DNA of 64,000 nt from Serinicoccus profundi (GCF_008001015.1 NZ_CP042862.1:2046001-2110000), one strand, 5' to 3'; shown: positions 11,224-20,754, counted from the first letter of the stretch. Notes: a model not told the origin generated them from the letters alone. Numbers and translations are program-made.

Positions 11224-11347
11224 GTCGACACCTTTCTCGAGGGGCACGACGTCGCAGCGGTGGGAAAGGCCCCTCACCAGGGACTCTAGCCGGTGGGCCA
11301 GGGATCCGCCATCGCCCGAGGTCCGTCGGCGGGCCGCACCCGACCGG

Positions 11348-11353
11348 TAGTGT
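11348..11353 (+). promoter_or_regulatory. -10 element of a leaderless promoter (IclR gene)
   Basis: TAGTGT fits the actinobacterial TANNNT -10 consensus and is separated from the ATG at 11361 by seven bases, so transcription would begin at or beside the start codon. Confidence 0.45.
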
Positions 11354-11360
11354 CGCTGCC

Positions 11361-12116
11361 ATGAGCCGGAGCGAGGAGCCCCCCCGCGGCGTGCAGTCGG
11401 TCGACCGCGCCCTCGACATCCTCGAGCTCCTCGCCACCGCCGGCGTACCCCTCGGGGTGACCGAGATCGCCCGCGGGGTGGGCCTGGCCCCCGGCACCGC
11501 GCACCGGCTCGTCTCCGGGCTGCTCGCCCGCGGGTGGGTGCGCCAGGAGTCGGACCGCAGGTATGCCGTCGGTCCCGCCGCGATGCGGGTGGGCGACGCG
11601 TCCTACCGCACTTTGGGGGCCTCCGCCGCACCGGCCCTGCGCGCCGCCGTGGTGGCCACCGGGGAGACGGCGAACCTCGCCGTGCTGGAGGGCCAGGTGA
11701 TGGTCTACGTCGCCCAGGCACCCTCGCCCCACACGCTGAGGATCTTCGCCGAGGTGGGCCGCCGGGTCCCGCTGCACTCGACCGCGGTCGGCAAGGTCGC
11801 CCTCGCCGCCCTGCCCCCCGGCACCTGGCCCGACGTGCTGGGGAGGTCGCCGCTCGAGCCGCGGACGCCGCATACCCTCACCAGTCTCGGGGCGCTCACC
11901 ACCGAGCTCGGCCGGGTGCGCGACCGAGGTTTCGCGCTCGACGACGAGGAGCAGGAGCTCGGCGTGCGGTGCGTGGCCGTGCCGGTGCCCGTCGCCGGGC
12001 TCGAGGTCGCCATGTCGGTGAGCGGGCCGACCGAGCGGATGACCCGGGAGCGCGCCCACGAGATCGTCCCCGAGCTGCAACGGATCGCCACGACCCTGGG
12101 AGACCCACCACGATGA
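11361..12116 (+). CDS. IclR-family transcriptional regulator
   Basis: A 251-residue DNA-binding regulator. The N-terminal winged helix-turn-helix (about 10-75) has [40 protein letters not shown] and [14 protein letters not shown]. The C-terminal IclR effector domain (about 80-250) has [17 protein letters not shown] and [23 protein letters not shown]. Divergence from the permease and proximity to glcDEF and malate synthase suggest it controls glycolate or lactate use and may bind the palindrome at 3592-3608. The gene seems to be transcribed without a leader. Its stop overlaps the next start (ATGA). Confidence 0.92.
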   Translation: MSRSEEPPRGVQSVDRALDILELLATAGVPLGVTEIARGVGLAPGTAHRLVSGLLARGWVRQESDRRYAVGPAAMRVGDASYRTLGASAAPALRAAVVATGETANLAVLEGQVMVYVAQAPSPHTLRIFAEVGRRVPLHSTAVGKVALAALPPGTWPDVLGRSPLEPRTPHTLTSLGALTTELGRVRDRGFALDDEEQELGVRCVAVPVPVAGLEVAMSVSGPTERMTRERAHEIVPELQRIATTLGDPPR

Positions 12117-12622
12117 GAGCCCGACAGATCGGCCGGATCCTGCTGCACGGCATGCGGCTGGCGCAACGCTCGGCGGAGAGGGGGCGGCGGGCGGCGTCCC
12201 CCGCCCCCTCTCCCGCACCGCCGCCGACCGGTGCGGGCGCCCGCCTGGGGTATGCCCCGGTCGCCGACGACCGTGCGGACCCCGGCGAGGTGGTGTGGGC
12301 CTGGGTTCCCTACGAGGAGGACGCCAGCCAGGGGAAGGACCGCCCCGTCCTGGTCATCGGGCGGGACGGCGCCCAGCTGCTCGCCCTCCAGCTGACGAGC
12401 CAGGACCACGACCGCGACGCCGAGCAGGAGGCCGCGGCCGGCCGCTTCTGGACCGACATCGGCAGCGGCGGGTGGGACTCCCGCGGCCGCCCCTCCGAGG
12501 CTCGCGTCAACCGGCTGCTCCGCCTCGACCGTGACGCCGTGCGACGGACAGGCGCCGAGCTGGACCAGGAGATCTTCGAGCGGGTCGTGGCGCAGGTGCG
12601 CCGGCACTACCCCGGGCTCTGA
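12113..12622 (+). CDS. PemK/MazF-like domain protein
   Basis: A 169-residue protein. Residues 1-60 are basic, then Pro/Ala-rich and low in complexity. The rest resembles the PemK/MazF fold: PGEVVWAWVPYEEDASQGKDRPVLVIGRDG is the usual first-strand region with the GxVxW and RPVLV signatures. I see no antitoxin gene beside it; it overlaps the IclR stop by four bases instead. Proteins of this length and layout are often annotated as MazF-family toxins, but RNase activity cannot be assumed. The 3' end overlaps the convergent MFS gene by 16 bases. Confidence 0.7.
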   Translation: MRARQIGRILLHGMRLAQRSAERGRRAASPAPSPAPPPTGAGARLGYAPVADDRADPGEVVWAWVPYEEDASQGKDRPVLVIGRDGAQLLALQLTSQDHDRDAEQEAAAGRFWTDIGSGGWDSRGRPSEARVNRLLRLDRDAVRRTGAELDQEIFERVVAQVRRHYPGL

Positions 12623-13851
12623 GCCGCCCTCGATCGCCGGCCGCGCTCGATCCTGCCCACCCGGTGGGCCACCCAGCCACTGCCGATCAGGCACAGCGAG
12701 CCCACCGCGACGCACGCGGCCGCGAGGGGCACGAGCAACGTCAGCCCGGAGACGAGCAGCGGGCCGCCCAGCCCACCCACGTCGCCGGCGAGCCGGTAGC
12801 CGCCGAGGAACTGTGCCCGGCCCTCCTGAGGTGCCGTGTCGGCACCCAGCGTCATGACGATGCCCGACCCCAGGCCGTTGCCGACCGCCATGAGCAGGGC
12901 GAGGGCGGTGAAGCCGATGACGTCGGTGCTGAGTGGCAGCAGGAGTACCCCCAGCCCGATGAGGACCACGACGGGCACCGCCACCACCGTGCGTCCGGCC
13001 CGGTCCATCGTCCACCCGGCGGGGTAGAACAGGCAGATCTCGACCAGCGCCGCAGCCCCGAACACCAGCGAGGTCGTCGCGGCGGAGACGCCGATGTGGT
13101 CGGCCCACAACGGCAGCAGGACCATCCGCAGCGAGCGGGCCCCGGAGATGACCACGACCGCGCTGCCGACCGAGACCAGCGTCCGCCGGTGACGGCGCAG
13201 CACCGCCAGCACCCGTGGCGGCCGGACGCCGCCGACCCGCGCCGCGCGCTCGTGCTCGGCCGTCAGGTCGGGAGCCAGCTGGACCACGAGGGCCGAGAGC
13301 AGGGCCATGGCGGCGGCCAGCCAGAAGACCGAGCGCAGCTCCCCCGTCGCGGCCAGCAGGACGCCACCGAGAACCGGACCGAAGAACCCGCCGATCCGGT
13401 GCGAGCCGCCGAGCGTGGACATCGCCCTCGCCCGCAGGTGCACCGGTGCCACGACGATGAGGAAGCCCTGACGGGCCAGGAGGAAGACCGCCCACGACAT
13501 GCCGCTGGCGACGATCCCGGCACCGAGGACGAGAAGCGAGGGCGCGAGGGCGACGACCACGAGGGCGAGGGCGTCCGCCACCCCGGCGAGCACCATCGCC
13601 CGCCGCTCCCCGATCCGGGCGACGAGCGCGCCCGCGGGCAGGGCACCGGCGAGGCTCCCCACCCCGAGCAGCGCCACCATGAAGGCCGCCTGCCCCACGC
13701 TCGCCCCGAGGTCCCGGGCGAGCAACGCGAGGACCGGGGTGATCGCCCCCAGACCGACGGCGTTGACGACGCTCGGGGCGAAGGCGGGCACGGCGATGTC
13801 CCGCAGCCGGAAGACGGGCCCGGCGGCACCTGCGCGATCCCCGCCGGACAC
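12607..13851 (-). CDS. MFS transporter
   Basis: A 414-residue major facilitator protein with about 12 hydrophobic segments. The frame opens at 13887, but the GTG at 13851 (MSGGDRAGAAG...) has GAGGAGG six bases upstream and is the better start. Segments such as FMVALLGVGSLAGALPAGALVARIGERRAM and GSHRIGGFFGPVLGGVLLAATGELRSVF carry the loop 2-3 and helix 5 MFS signatures of drug-efflux types. The substrate is unknown. It lies directly downstream of the tRNA-Ala gene and its terminator. Confidence 0.88.
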   Translation of the reverse strand: MSGGDRAGAAGPVFRLRDIAVPAFAPSVVNAVGLGAITPVLALLARDLGASVGQAAFMVALLGVGSLAGALPAGALVARIGERRAMVLAGVADALALVVVALAPSLLVLGAGIVASGMSWAVFLLARQGFLIVVAPVHLRARAMSTLGGSHRIGGFFGPVLGGVLLAATGELRSVFWLAAAMALLSALVVQLAPDLTAEHERAARVGGVRPPRVLAVLRRHRRTLVSVGSAVVVISGARSLRMVLLPLWADHIGVSAATTSLVFGAAALVEICLFYPAGWTMDRAGRTVVAVPVVVLIGLGVLLLPLSTDVIGFTALALLMAVGNGLGSGIVMTLGADTAPQEGRAQFLGGYRLAGDVGGLGGPLLVSGLTLLVPLAAACVAVGSLCLIGSGWVAHRVGRIERGRRSRAAQSPG

Positions 13852-13876
13852 GGCATACCTCCTCGGACAGCGAAAA

Positions 13877-13904
13877 GGGCCGGGCACCTGATGGTGCCCG
13901 GCCC
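13877..13904 (-). terminator. Terminator of tRNA-Ala
   Basis: A perfect 12-bp stem (877-888 with 893-904 within 13.8-13.9 kb) and a four-base loop. On the minus strand it is followed by TTTT, making it the most classical intrinsic terminator in the window. It sits nine bases after the tRNA 3' end. Confidence 0.85.
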
Positions 13905-13910
13905 GGATCC

Positions 13911-13985
<75 letters not shown>

Positions 13986-14047
13986 GGGTCTCCCCGTGAG
14001 GACTGGACTACTTTACCCAGCGCGTTCGGCAATCGCCAAATCCCCCG

Positions 14048-14695
14048 TCAGGGCACGGGGTGGGCGATGGTGCTCGGCCCACCCCCGTCCGGGGCACCGG
14101 CGTTCCAGGACTCCAGGCGCCACCCGGAGGGGTGCTCGACGAGGTCGGCCCAGTGGCAGTTGCGCAGTCCGACGAGGCCCTGGGAGGCCTGCTGGAAGTC
14201 CAGTCCAACGACGGCGCAGACGAGCGCCCGGGTCGCGAGCCCGTGGGTCGCGAGGACCGCGATGCCGTGTTCGGGCAGACCCGCGACGACCTCCGCGAAG
14301 GCGGCCCGGGTGCGGGCGGCGACGTCGGCGACCCGCTCTCCCGTCTCGCCACGGACGACGTCCTCACCGCGCTCGAGGGCCCGCTGGGCCTCGGGGTAGC
14401 GCGCGGTGACCTCGCCATGGGTCAGGCCCTGCCAGCGCCCGACGTGGATCTCGCGCAGCCGCTCGTCGGGCTCGATCCGGAGTCCGGTGAGCCCAGCCAG
14501 CTCCTCGGCGGTCTGCATCGCCCGGGTGAGGTCGGACGCGACGAGCCGTCCGGCACCCCGACGCGCGAGGACCTGTGCCGCCCGCCGCGCCTGCTCACGG
14601 CCGCGCTCGGACAGCTCGGTGTCCAGCTGCCCCTGGAAGACTCCCCCGGCGTTGTGCGCGGTCTCCCCGTGCCGCCAGACGATGACCCGCCGCAT
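14048..14695 (-). CDS. Histidine phosphatase family protein
   Basis: A 215-residue phosphoglycerate-mutase-like phosphatase. The catalytic RHGET motif is at residues 8-12 (VIVWRHGETAHN). The second catalytic His lies in VLATHGLATRALV (about residue 157), and SDLTRAMQTAEELA and REIHVGRWQGLTHGE are also family features. In mycobacteria the gene beside rsfS and nadD is the glucosyl-3-phosphoglycerate phosphatase GpgP, so that role is possible but unproven here. It follows rsfS by eight bases and is the last protein gene of the nadD-rsfS unit before tRNA-Ala. Confidence 0.9.
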   Translation of the reverse strand: MRRVIVWRHGETAHNAGGVFQGQLDTELSERGREQARRAAQVLARRGAGRLVASDLTRAMQTAEELAGLTGLRIEPDERLREIHVGRWQGLTHGEVTARYPEAQRALERGEDVVRGETGERVADVAARTRAAFAEVVAGLPEHGIAVLATHGLATRALVCAVVGLDFQQASQGLVGLRNCHWADLVEHPSGWRLESWNAGAPDGGGPSTIAHPVP

Positions 14696-14703
14696 GAGGC
14701 GGC

Positions 14704-15096
14704 TCAGGCCTCGTCCGCGGCTGCGGTCCCGCTCTGCGCCGCCTGAGCGGGCAGGACGTGCGGGCAGTCCTTCCAGAGCCTCTCGAGGTCGTAGAACTGG
14801 CGGTCCTCGGAGTGCATGACGTGGACGACGATGTCGCTGAAGTCGAGCAGCACCCAGCGTCCTTCGTGCTGGCCCTCGCGCCGCAGCGGCTTGGAGCCGA
14901 GCTGCTGCAGTCGCTCCTCCACCGCGTCGACGACCGCGCCGACCTGGCGTTCGTTGGGCGCCGAGGCGATGACGAAGACGTCGGTCAGCGCCAGCTGCCC
15001 CGACACGTCGAGACCGACGACGTCCTGGGCGAGCTTGTCCTGGGCCGCGGCCGCCGCGGCCTGGGCCAGCTCGATCGCGCGTTGGGTGGCTGCCAC
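14704..15096 (-). CDS. rsfS: Ribosomal silencing factor RsfS
   Basis: A 130-residue RsfS/YbeB/Iojap protein that binds ribosomal protein L14 and blocks subunit joining when nutrients are scarce. Family motifs are DVSGQLALTDVFVIASAPNERQV and GRWVLLDFSDIVVHVMHSEDRQFYDLERLW. The GTG at 15096 directly follows the nadD stop (TGAGTG), so the pair is translationally coupled. The Ala-rich start and C-terminal tail (about 112-130) are variable in this family. Confidence 0.95.
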   Translation of the reverse strand: MAATQRAIELAQAAAAAAQDKLAQDVVGLDVSGQLALTDVFVIASAPNERQVGAVVDAVEERLQQLGSKPLRREGQHEGRWVLLDFSDIVVHVMHSEDRQFYDLERLWKDCPHVLPAQAAQSGTAAADEA

Positions 15097-15681
15097 TCAG
15101 CGGTCCTTCCGGTAGAGGTCGTACTTGCCGATGTACTGGACGACGCCGTCCGGCACGAGGTACCAGACCGGCTCGCCCTGGGCGGTCCGCTCACGGCAGC
15201 CGGTCGAGCTGATCGCCATGGCCGGCACCTCCAGGAGCGTGACCTTGTCGTCGGGGAGCCCGGCGTCGGTGAGGACGTGGCCCGGCCGGGTGACGCCCAC
15301 GAAGTGGGCCAGCTCCCACAGCTGGTCGACACCCTTCCACGACAGGATCTGGGCCAGCGCGTCGGCGCCGGTGATGAAGAAGAGCTCGTCCTGCGGCCGT
15401 TCGGCGCGCAGGTCGCGCAGGGTGTCCAGGGTGTAGGTCGGACCCTCGCGGTCGACGTCGACACGGCTGACGGTGAAGCTGGGGTTGGAGGCGGTCGCGA
15501 TGACGGTCATGAGGTAGCGGTGCTCGGCATCGGTGACCTCGCTGGCGTCCTTGCGGTAGGGCTGGCCGGTCGGGACGAAGACGACCTGGTCGAGCCCCAG
15601 CAGGTGGGCGGCCTCGCTCGCGGCCACGAGGTGGCCGTGGTGGATGGGGTCGAAGGTCCCACCCATCACTCCCAGACGCAT
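15097..15681 (-). CDS. nadD: Nicotinate-nucleotide adenylyltransferase
   Basis: Adenylates nicotinate mononucleotide in NAD synthesis. The protein is 194 residues when started at the ATG at 15681 ([18 protein letters not shown]), where the nucleotidyltransferase GGTFDPxHxGH motif is close to the N-terminus as usual. ISSTGCRER near the C-terminus corresponds to the ISSTxxR motif. The longer open frame upstream is the small membrane protein read out of frame. Its start overlaps that gene's stop by one base (TGATG), and its stop abuts rsfS. Confidence 0.95.
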   Translation of the reverse strand: MRLGVMGGTFDPIHHGHLVAASEAAHLLGLDQVVFVPTGQPYRKDASEVTDAEHRYLMTVIATASNPSFTVSRVDVDREGPTYTLDTLRDLRAERPQDELFFITGADALAQILSWKGVDQLWELAHFVGVTRPGHVLTDAGLPDDKVTLLEVPAMAISSTGCRERTAQGEPVWYLVPDGVVQYIGKYDLYRKDR

Positions 15682-15905
15682 CAGTGCTGGCTTCGACCGA
15701 GGTCGGGGTCGTGGTGTGCGTCGGCCACCCCGTGCGGGTCCAGGGCCAGCGTGTTGCGGAAGGCCCACAGGAAGCCCAGCAGCAGGAGGAAGGTGATCAT
15801 CCCGAAGACGCCGAACATGATCGGCGGGAAGGGCAGCTCGTTGACGACGTGGTGGCCGCCTTCCTCGGCGGCGGCGATGAGGTGCAGGCTCTGCGCGGGC
15901 GACAT
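15681..15905 (-). CDS. Small single-span membrane protein upstream of nadD
   Basis: A 74-residue protein with one transmembrane helix (about 29-50, [21 protein letters not shown]) and a His/Asp-rich hydrophilic tail. I do not recognise a named family; small membrane proteins at this place are frequent in related actinobacteria. The ATG at 15905 is chosen because a -10-like TAGAGT ends seven bases before it, suggesting a leaderless transcript; GTG 15914 is the alternative. Its stop overlaps the nadD start, so translation is coupled. Confidence 0.7.
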   Translation of the reverse strand: MSPAQSLHLIAAAEEGGHHVVNELPFPPIMFGVFGMITFLLLLGFLWAFRNTLALDPHGVADAHHDPDLGRSQH

Positions 15906-15912
15906 GGTGGAC

Positions 15913-15918
15913 ACTCTA
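15913..15918 (-). promoter_or_regulatory. -10 element of a leaderless promoter (small membrane protein-nadD-rsfS unit)
   Basis: On the minus strand TAGAGT (TANNNT) is followed by seven bases and then the ATG at 15905. This would be the promoter of the nadD-rsfS-phosphatase unit, separate from proBA. Confidence 0.45.
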
Positions 15919-15944
15919 CCTGCCGCCGCGCCCTCTCCTGCCGG

Positions 15945-17225
15945 TCAGCGGACCTGCCCGTCGCCCTCCACGACCCACTTGGTCGTCGTCAGCTCGGGCA
16001 GGGCCATCGGGCCCCGGGCGTGCAGCTTCTGGGTGGAGATGCCGATCTCGGCGCCGAAGCCGAACTCGCCCCCGTCGGTGAACCGGGTCGAGGCGTTGAC
16101 GAGTACCGCCGCCGCGTCGATCTCGGTGGTGAACCGCCGGGCGCCGGCCCGGTCCGCCGTGACGATGGCCTCGGTGTGGCCGCTGGTGTGCTCCTGGATG
16201 TGGGCGATGGCGGCGTCGAGGTCGTCGACGACGCGGGCCGAGATATCGAGGGAGAGGAACTCAGTGTCGTCGTCCTCCTCGGTCACCGGCTCGTACGCCG
16301 CTCCGGCGGACTCGGCATACCGACGCATCTGCTCGTCACCGTGGACGGTCACCCCGGCCGCGGCGAGCTCGGCCATGATCCCGGGGAGCACCCGCTCGGC
16401 GGCGTCCCGGTGGACGAGCAGCGACTCCGCGGCGTTGCACACCGAGGTCCGGTGGGTCTTGGAGTTGGTGACGATCGAGACGGCCATGTCCGGGTCGGCG
16501 CTGGCGTCGACGTAGACGTGGCAGTTGCCGATCCCGGTCTCGATCACCGGGACGGTGGACTCGGTGACCACGGTCTGGATGAGGCTGGCGCCGCCGCGGG
16601 GGATGACGAGGTCGACCAGCCCGCGGGCGGTCATGAGGGCGCGCGCGGCGTCGCGACCACCCTCGGAGAGCAGGTTGACGGCATACGGGTCGATCCCCTG
16701 CTCCTCCAGCCCGGCCCGCAGGATCGAGACGAGGGCAGCGTTGGTCGATGCGGCTGCTGAGCCGCCCCGCAGGATGACGGCGTTGCCGCTCTTGAGCCCG
16801 AGTCCGGCGGCGTCCACGGTGACGTTGGGACGTGCTTCGTAGATCATCCCCACCACGCCCATCGGCACGCGGACCTGGCGGATCTGGAGGCCGTTGGCCA
16901 GCGTCGAGCCGCGGACGACCTCCCCGACGGGGTCGGGCAGCGCGGCGACCTGGCGCAGCGCGTCGGCGACGGCGTGCACCCGGTCCTCGTCCAGGGTGAG
17001 GCGGTCCAGCAGGTTGGTCGGCAAGCCGCCGGACCGACCGCGCTCGAGATCCTCGGCGTTGGCGTCGACGACCTGCTGCGCACCGGCGTCCAGCGCGTCG
17101 GCGAGGGCGAGCAGGGCGGCGTCCTTCTCGGCCCGCGTCAGCAAGGCGAGCTGCCGGGCCGCGCGACGGGCGGCGCGCGCGACATCGGCGACGTGGTCCA
17201 CGACCTCGGGGGCGATGGTGCTCAT
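15945..17225 (-). CDS. proA: Gamma-glutamyl phosphate reductase
   Basis: Second step of proline synthesis: reduces gamma-glutamyl phosphate to glutamate semialdehyde with NADPH. The protein is 426 residues from the ATG at 17225, which has AGGAGA upstream; the much longer open frame above it runs antisense-like through proB and is not coding. Aldehyde-dehydrogenase superfamily motifs include [23 protein letters not shown] and the catalytic Cys region [18 protein letters not shown], plus [20 protein letters not shown]. It follows proB by 43 bases and is probably co-transcribed with it. Confidence 0.96.
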   Translation of the reverse strand: MSTIAPEVVDHVADVARAARRAARQLALLTRAEKDAALLALADALDAGAQQVVDANAEDLERGRSGGLPTNLLDRLTLDEDRVHAVADALRQVAALPDPVGEVVRGSTLANGLQIRQVRVPMGVVGMIYEARPNVTVDAAGLGLKSGNAVILRGGSAAASTNAALVSILRAGLEEQGIDPYAVNLLSEGGRDAARALMTARGLVDLVIPRGGASLIQTVVTESTVPVIETGIGNCHVYVDASADPDMAVSIVTNSKTHRTSVCNAAESLLVHRDAAERVLPGIMAELAAAGVTVHGDEQMRRYAESAGAAYEPVTEEDDDTEFLSLDISARVVDDLDAAIAHIQEHTSGHTEAIVTADRAGARRFTTEIDAAAVLVNASTRFTDGGEFGFGAEIGISTQKLHARGPMALPELTTTKWVVEGDGQVR

Positions 17226-17268
17226 CGGGTTCTCCTGATCGAGTGGTGGTCGGGGGTATGACGTGGGT

Positions 17269-18393
17269 CTAGAGCACGACGAGGTCGTCGCGGCGGACGA
17301 CCGGTCGGGGGGCGGGGGCGCCGGAGCGCAGCGCCGAGTCGCGCACCAGCCTGCGCCCGACGAGGGCGCCGAGGTCGTCGGCGTCGTAGCCGACGAGGCC
17401 GCGGGCGACCACCTTGCCCTGCGGGTCGCACAGGTCGACGGTGTCACCGGCGCTGAAGCGGCCCTCCACCCGGGTGATCCCGACGGGAAGCAGGGAGGTC
17501 TGGCGCCGGACGACCGCCTCGACGGCGCCGTCGTCGAGCATGACCCGGCCGGTGACGCTGCTCGCGTGGGCCAGCCACCGCCTGCGGGCCGGGCTCTTGG
17601 TGCCGACCGGGGTGAAGAGCGTGCCGACGTCCTCGCCGAGCAGGGCCTGGTGCGCCTGCTCGGCACTGGTGAGCAGCACGGGGATCCCTTCACCGACGGC
17701 CATCTGCGCGGCGGTGACCTTGGTCTGCATCCCCCCGGTGCCCACGCCGGAGCCGGACCGGGAGACGTCGACCCCGGCGAGCGCCTCGGCACCCGAGACG
17801 AGGGGGATGCGGGCCGAGCCGGGGCGGGTGGGGTGCCCGGTGTAGAGCGCGTCGACGTCGGACAGCAGCACCAGCGCGTCGGCGTCGACGAGGTGGGCCA
17901 CCAGCGCCGCGAGCCGGTCGTTGTCGCCGAAGCGGATCTCGTCGGTCGCGACGGTGTCGTTCTCGTTGATGATCGGCACGACCTCCAGCTCCAGGAGGCG
18001 CTCGAGGGTGCGGGAGGCGTTGACGTAGTGGCTGCGCCGGTGCATGTCGTCGGCGGTGAGCAGCACCTGCCCCACCTGCACGCCGTGCAGGGTGAAGGCC
18101 TGGGTGTAGGCCGCCATGAGCGCGCCCTGACCGGCGCTGGCGGCCGCCTGCTGGGTGGCGAGGTCCTTTGGTCGGCGCTCCAGCCCCAGCGGCTCCATGC
18201 CCGCGGCGATCGCCCCGGAGGAGACCAGCACCACCTGCGTCCCGCCCAGGGCCAGCTTGGCCAGCGTCGTCGCCAGCGCCTGCAGCCGGAAGCCGTCCAG
18301 GCCGCCCTCGGGGCCGGTGAGCGAGGAGGAGCCGACCTTGATGACCATGCGGTGCGCGTCCCGGATGACGCTGCGGTCGACGGTCGAGCCCAT
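17269..18393 (-). CDS. proB: Glutamate 5-kinase
   Basis: First step of proline synthesis, 374 residues. The amino-acid kinase domain (1-260) has [51 protein letters not shown] and [18 protein letters not shown]-terminal PUA domain (about 280-374) is present, as in full-length bacterial ProB. The ATG at 18393 has no ribosome binding site. A -10-like TAGTAT ends seven bases before it, so the mRNA is probably leaderless. Confidence 0.96.
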   Translation of the reverse strand: MGSTVDRSVIRDAHRMVIKVGSSSLTGPEGGLDGFRLQALATTLAKLALGGTQVVLVSSGAIAAGMEPLGLERRPKDLATQQAAASAGQGALMAAYTQAFTLHGVQVGQVLLTADDMHRRSHYVNASRTLERLLELEVVPIINENDTVATDEIRFGDNDRLAALVAHLVDADALVLLSDVDALYTGHPTRPGSARIPLVSGAEALAGVDVSRSGSGVGTGGMQTKVTAAQMAVGEGIPVLLTSAEQAHQALLGEDVGTLFTPVGTKSPARRRWLAHASSVTGRVMLDDGAVEAVVRRQTSLLPVGITRVEGRFSAGDTVDLCDPQGKVVARGLVGYDADDLGALVGRRLVRDSALRSGAPAPRPVVRRDDLVVL

Positions 18394-18400
18394 GGGACGA

Positions 18401-18406
18401 ATACTA
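18401..18406 (-). promoter_or_regulatory. -10 element of a leaderless promoter (proBA)
   Basis: On the minus strand TAGTAT, inside the 11-base palindrome GAATAGTATTC (18399-18409), is followed by seven bases and then the proB ATG. The palindrome could also be an operator covering the -10. Confidence 0.5.
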
Positions 18407-18424
18407 TTCCACTCTCACGCATAC

Positions 18425-19006
18425 TCATGCATCCGTGACACCGTGCTGAGGCCGCCCGGGCGGGGGGCGCCTCCTCGCCTCAGCCTCGCGTCGTGACGAT
18501 CGTTCGGCATCATCGAGGTGCAGCTGGAGGACGGGCTCGTCGTAGAACTGGTGCTCGACGCCCCTCGGCCGCATCCCGCCGTGGAGGTACATGTCGATGG
18601 TGCGTCCTCGAGCCTGCCAGAGGGCGGTGAACCGTCCGGTCTCCGGCTCGCTCAGATACTCGGTCGGGTCGCCGAATCGTTGCGTCAACCGGTCTCTGAG
18701 CTCGCGGGCCATCCGCTCGGACGCCTGCATCGAGGTGCCTCGCCAGAGGAACCAGACCAGCCCGACGAACTCACCCTCGAAGGACCCCCACCCACAGCGG
18801 GGCCGACCCCAGTCCGCCGACCCGGAGCCCACCCACGACTCCCCGAGGCCCTCTCGCGGCAGCGACTCCGCGCCCTCCACGACCACGCCGTGCTCGTCGA
18901 ACCACACCAGGCGTTCGGCCTCCGTGGTGGGCCAGCGCGAGCCGACCAATGCGGCGATCAGATCGCCCAGCTCGGCTGGCGTCGGCCTCATGTCCGTCCT
19001 GGTCAT
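18425..19006 (-). CDS. Uncharacterised 193-residue protein
   Basis: I do not recognise this protein. It is soluble-looking and has no signal peptide or membrane segment. The central part is Trp- and Gly-rich ([43 protein letters not shown]), followed by a mixed alpha/beta part ([24 protein letters not shown]) and a basic Arg/Pro tail. It sits between obg and proB, which are normally close neighbours, so it looks like an insertion into a conserved cluster. GGAGG lies only one base from the ATG at 19006, so the ATG at 18991 is an alternative start. A 27-bp imperfect hairpin precedes it. Confidence 0.6.
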   Translation of the reverse strand: MTRTDMRPTPAELGDLIAALVGSRWPTTEAERLVWFDEHGVVVEGAESLPREGLGESWVGSGSADWGRPRCGWGSFEGEFVGLVWFLWRGTSMQASERMARELRDRLTQRFGDPTEYLSEPETGRFTALWQARGRTIDMYLHGGMRPRGVEHQFYDEPVLQLHLDDAERSSRREAEARRRPPPGRPQHGVTDA

Positions 19007-19025
19007 ACCTCCACCCTAGGGACCA

Positions 19026-19087
19026 ACCACGGTCTAGCACGGGCTTCATCGGGAAGTTCGCCGATGGAGGTCGTGCTAGCCCGTGGT
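19026..19087. repeat. 27-bp imperfect inverted repeat between obg and the orphan gene
   Basis: Arms 19026-19052 and 19061-19087 pair over 27 positions with two mismatches and two G-T wobbles around an 8-base loop. It lies after the obg stop and before the orphan gene on the minus strand. It could be the obg terminator or a small palindromic repeat element. Confidence 0.75.
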
Positions 19088-19132
19088 CGCTCCGGCGGAG
19101 GGGGGCGTGGTGGGCGGCGTGTATGGGGTGGG

Positions 19133-20638
19133 TCAGGCGTCGTCGGTCCAGTAGCCCGCGCGGCGCTCGGCGTCCAGCTCCTCGCGGGCCGCGGTGGCGG
19201 CGTCCTTGCGGTCGTGGAAGGCCTCGCGCTTCTCGGCGCGCGTGGGACGGGAGCGGTCGTCCAGGCGCAGGTCGGTGCCGCGCCCGCCCAGGACGTCCGC
19301 GCCACCGGCCATCGTCGGCTCCCAGTCGAAGACGACCGCGTTGTCCTCCGGACCGATGAGGACCGTGGACCCGGCGACCGCACCGGCCTTGAGCAGCTCC
19401 TCCTCGACGCCCAGCCGCGCGAGACGATCCGCGAGGTAGCCGACCGCCTCGTCGTTGGCGAAGTCGGTCTGGCGCACCCACCGCGTGGGCCGCTCCCCCA
19501 GGACGCGGAAGACCTCGTCCTCCCCGCCACCCTCGCGGCGGACGGAGAAGCCCTGGTCGTCCAGCGCCTTCGGGCGGATGACCACGCGGGCCGGCTCGAT
19601 CTCGAGGTGCTCGGCGCGCGCCCGGGAGACGTGCCCGGCCAGCGCGAAGGTCAGCTCCTTGAGACCGTGGTGAGCGACCGCCGAGACGACGTGCACCTCA
19701 TACCCCTGCGCCTCGAGGTCCGGCTGCACCATCTCGGCGAGCTCGCGCGCCTCGGGGACGTCGGCCTTGTTGAGCACGACGACGCGCACCCGCTCGGCCA
19801 GAGGTATGCCGCCCAGCTCACCGTGCGGGACGTAGGCGGCCAGCTCGGCCTCGATGACCTCGAGGTCGGTGAGGGGGTCGCGACCCGGCTCCAGGGTGGC
19901 GCAGTCGATGACGTGGACGAGGACGTGGCAGCGCTCGACGTGCCGCAGGAACTGCAACCCGAGGCCCTTGCCCTCGCTGGCACCCGGGATGAGCCCGGGG
20001 ACGTCGGCGATCGTGAAGCGCTCGCCGCCGGCGGTGACGACACCGAGGTTGGGCACCAGCGTGGTGAAGGGGTAGTCCGCGATCTTGGGCTTGGCCGCCG
20101 ACATGACGCTGACGAGGGAGGACTTGCCGGCCGAGGGGAAACCGATGAGGGCGACGTCGGCGAGCGTCTTGAGCTCGAGGACCACCTCGCTCTCCTCGCC
20201 CGGCTCGCCGAGCAGCGCGAAGCCGGGGGCCTTGCGGCGCGGTGAGGCGAGGGCCTTGTTGCCGAGCCCGCCGCGTCCGCCGCGGGCGGCGACGAACTCG
20301 GTGCCGTCACCGACCAGGTCGGCGAGCACCTCTCCCCCGCGGGTCGTGACGACGGTGCCGGAGGGCACGGCCAGCACGAGGTCCTCGCCCTGGGCGCCGT
20401 TGCGCTCATCGCCCTCGCCGGGTTTGCCGTTGGGGGCGGTGCGGTGCGGTCCGTGGTGATAGTCGATGAGCGTCGTCACCTGGGCGTCGACGCGCAGGAC
20501 GATGTCACCGCCGCGTCCGCCGTTGCCGCCGTCCGGGCCGCCGAGGGGCTTGAACTTCTCCCGGTGCACCGAGGCGACGCCGTGGCCGCCCTTGCCGGCC
20601 CGCAGGTGGAGCACGACGCGGTCGACGAAGTTGGCCAT
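19133..20638 (-). CDS. obgE: GTPase Obg
   Basis: Ribosome-associated GTPase needed for 50S maturation, 501 residues from the ATG at 20638 ([20 protein letters not shown]). The Gly-rich Obg fold spans about 1-158. The G domain has [34 protein letters not shown] and NKAD. A C-terminal OCT domain (about 350-430) and a charged tail follow, as in actinobacterial Obg. The frame opens further upstream but that part covers the hairpin after rpmA. It belongs to the rplU-rpmA-obg unit. Confidence 0.97.
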   Translation of the reverse strand: MANFVDRVVLHLRAGKGGHGVASVHREKFKPLGGPDGGNGGRGGDIVLRVDAQVTTLIDYHHGPHRTAPNGKPGEGDERNGAQGEDLVLAVPSGTVVTTRGGEVLADLVGDGTEFVAARGGRGGLGNKALASPRRKAPGFALLGEPGEESEVVLELKTLADVALIGFPSAGKSSLVSVMSAAKPKIADYPFTTLVPNLGVVTAGGERFTIADVPGLIPGASEGKGLGLQFLRHVERCHVLVHVIDCATLEPGRDPLTDLEVIEAELAAYVPHGELGGIPLAERVRVVVLNKADVPEARELAEMVQPDLEAQGYEVHVVSAVAHHGLKELTFALAGHVSRARAEHLEIEPARVVIRPKALDDQGFSVRREGGGEDEVFRVLGERPTRWVRQTDFANDEAVGYLADRLARLGVEEELLKAGAVAGSTVLIGPEDNAVVFDWEPTMAGGADVLGGRGTDLRLDDRSRPTRAEKREAFHDRKDAATAAREELDAERRAGYWTDDA

Positions 20639-20667
20639 GGTGGGGATCCTCTCAGGTGGTGCAGACA

Positions 20668-20709
20668 GCGCGACGCCGGTGGGTCGGTCCGGACCCACCG
20701 GCGTCGCGC
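20668..20709 (-). terminator. 18-bp hairpin between rpmA and obg
   Basis: Perfect 18-bp arms (20668-20685 and 20692-20709) with a 6-base loop lie after the rpmA stop and 30 bases before obg. It has no T-tract. It could be a partial terminator lowering obg expression relative to the two ribosomal proteins. Confidence 0.65.
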
Positions 20710-20754
20710 GTGCCGGGTCTTCCCGGCCGGTCGTGAGGTATGCGGTGTCGCGCC

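Noticed and set aside
12113-12622. Complete toxin-antitoxin pair with the IclR gene as antitoxin
   Set aside because: The upstream protein is a full-length IclR regulator with an effector domain, not an antitoxin.
18399-18440. ArgR-type operator before proB
   Set aside because: The short palindromes GAATAGTATTC and GCAT-N4-ATGC do not match the ARG-box pattern; the first is better explained as the -10 element.
20641-20720. Riboswitch or ribosomal-protein leader before obg
   Set aside because: Only a simple perfect hairpin is visible, with no multi-stem structure or known motif.
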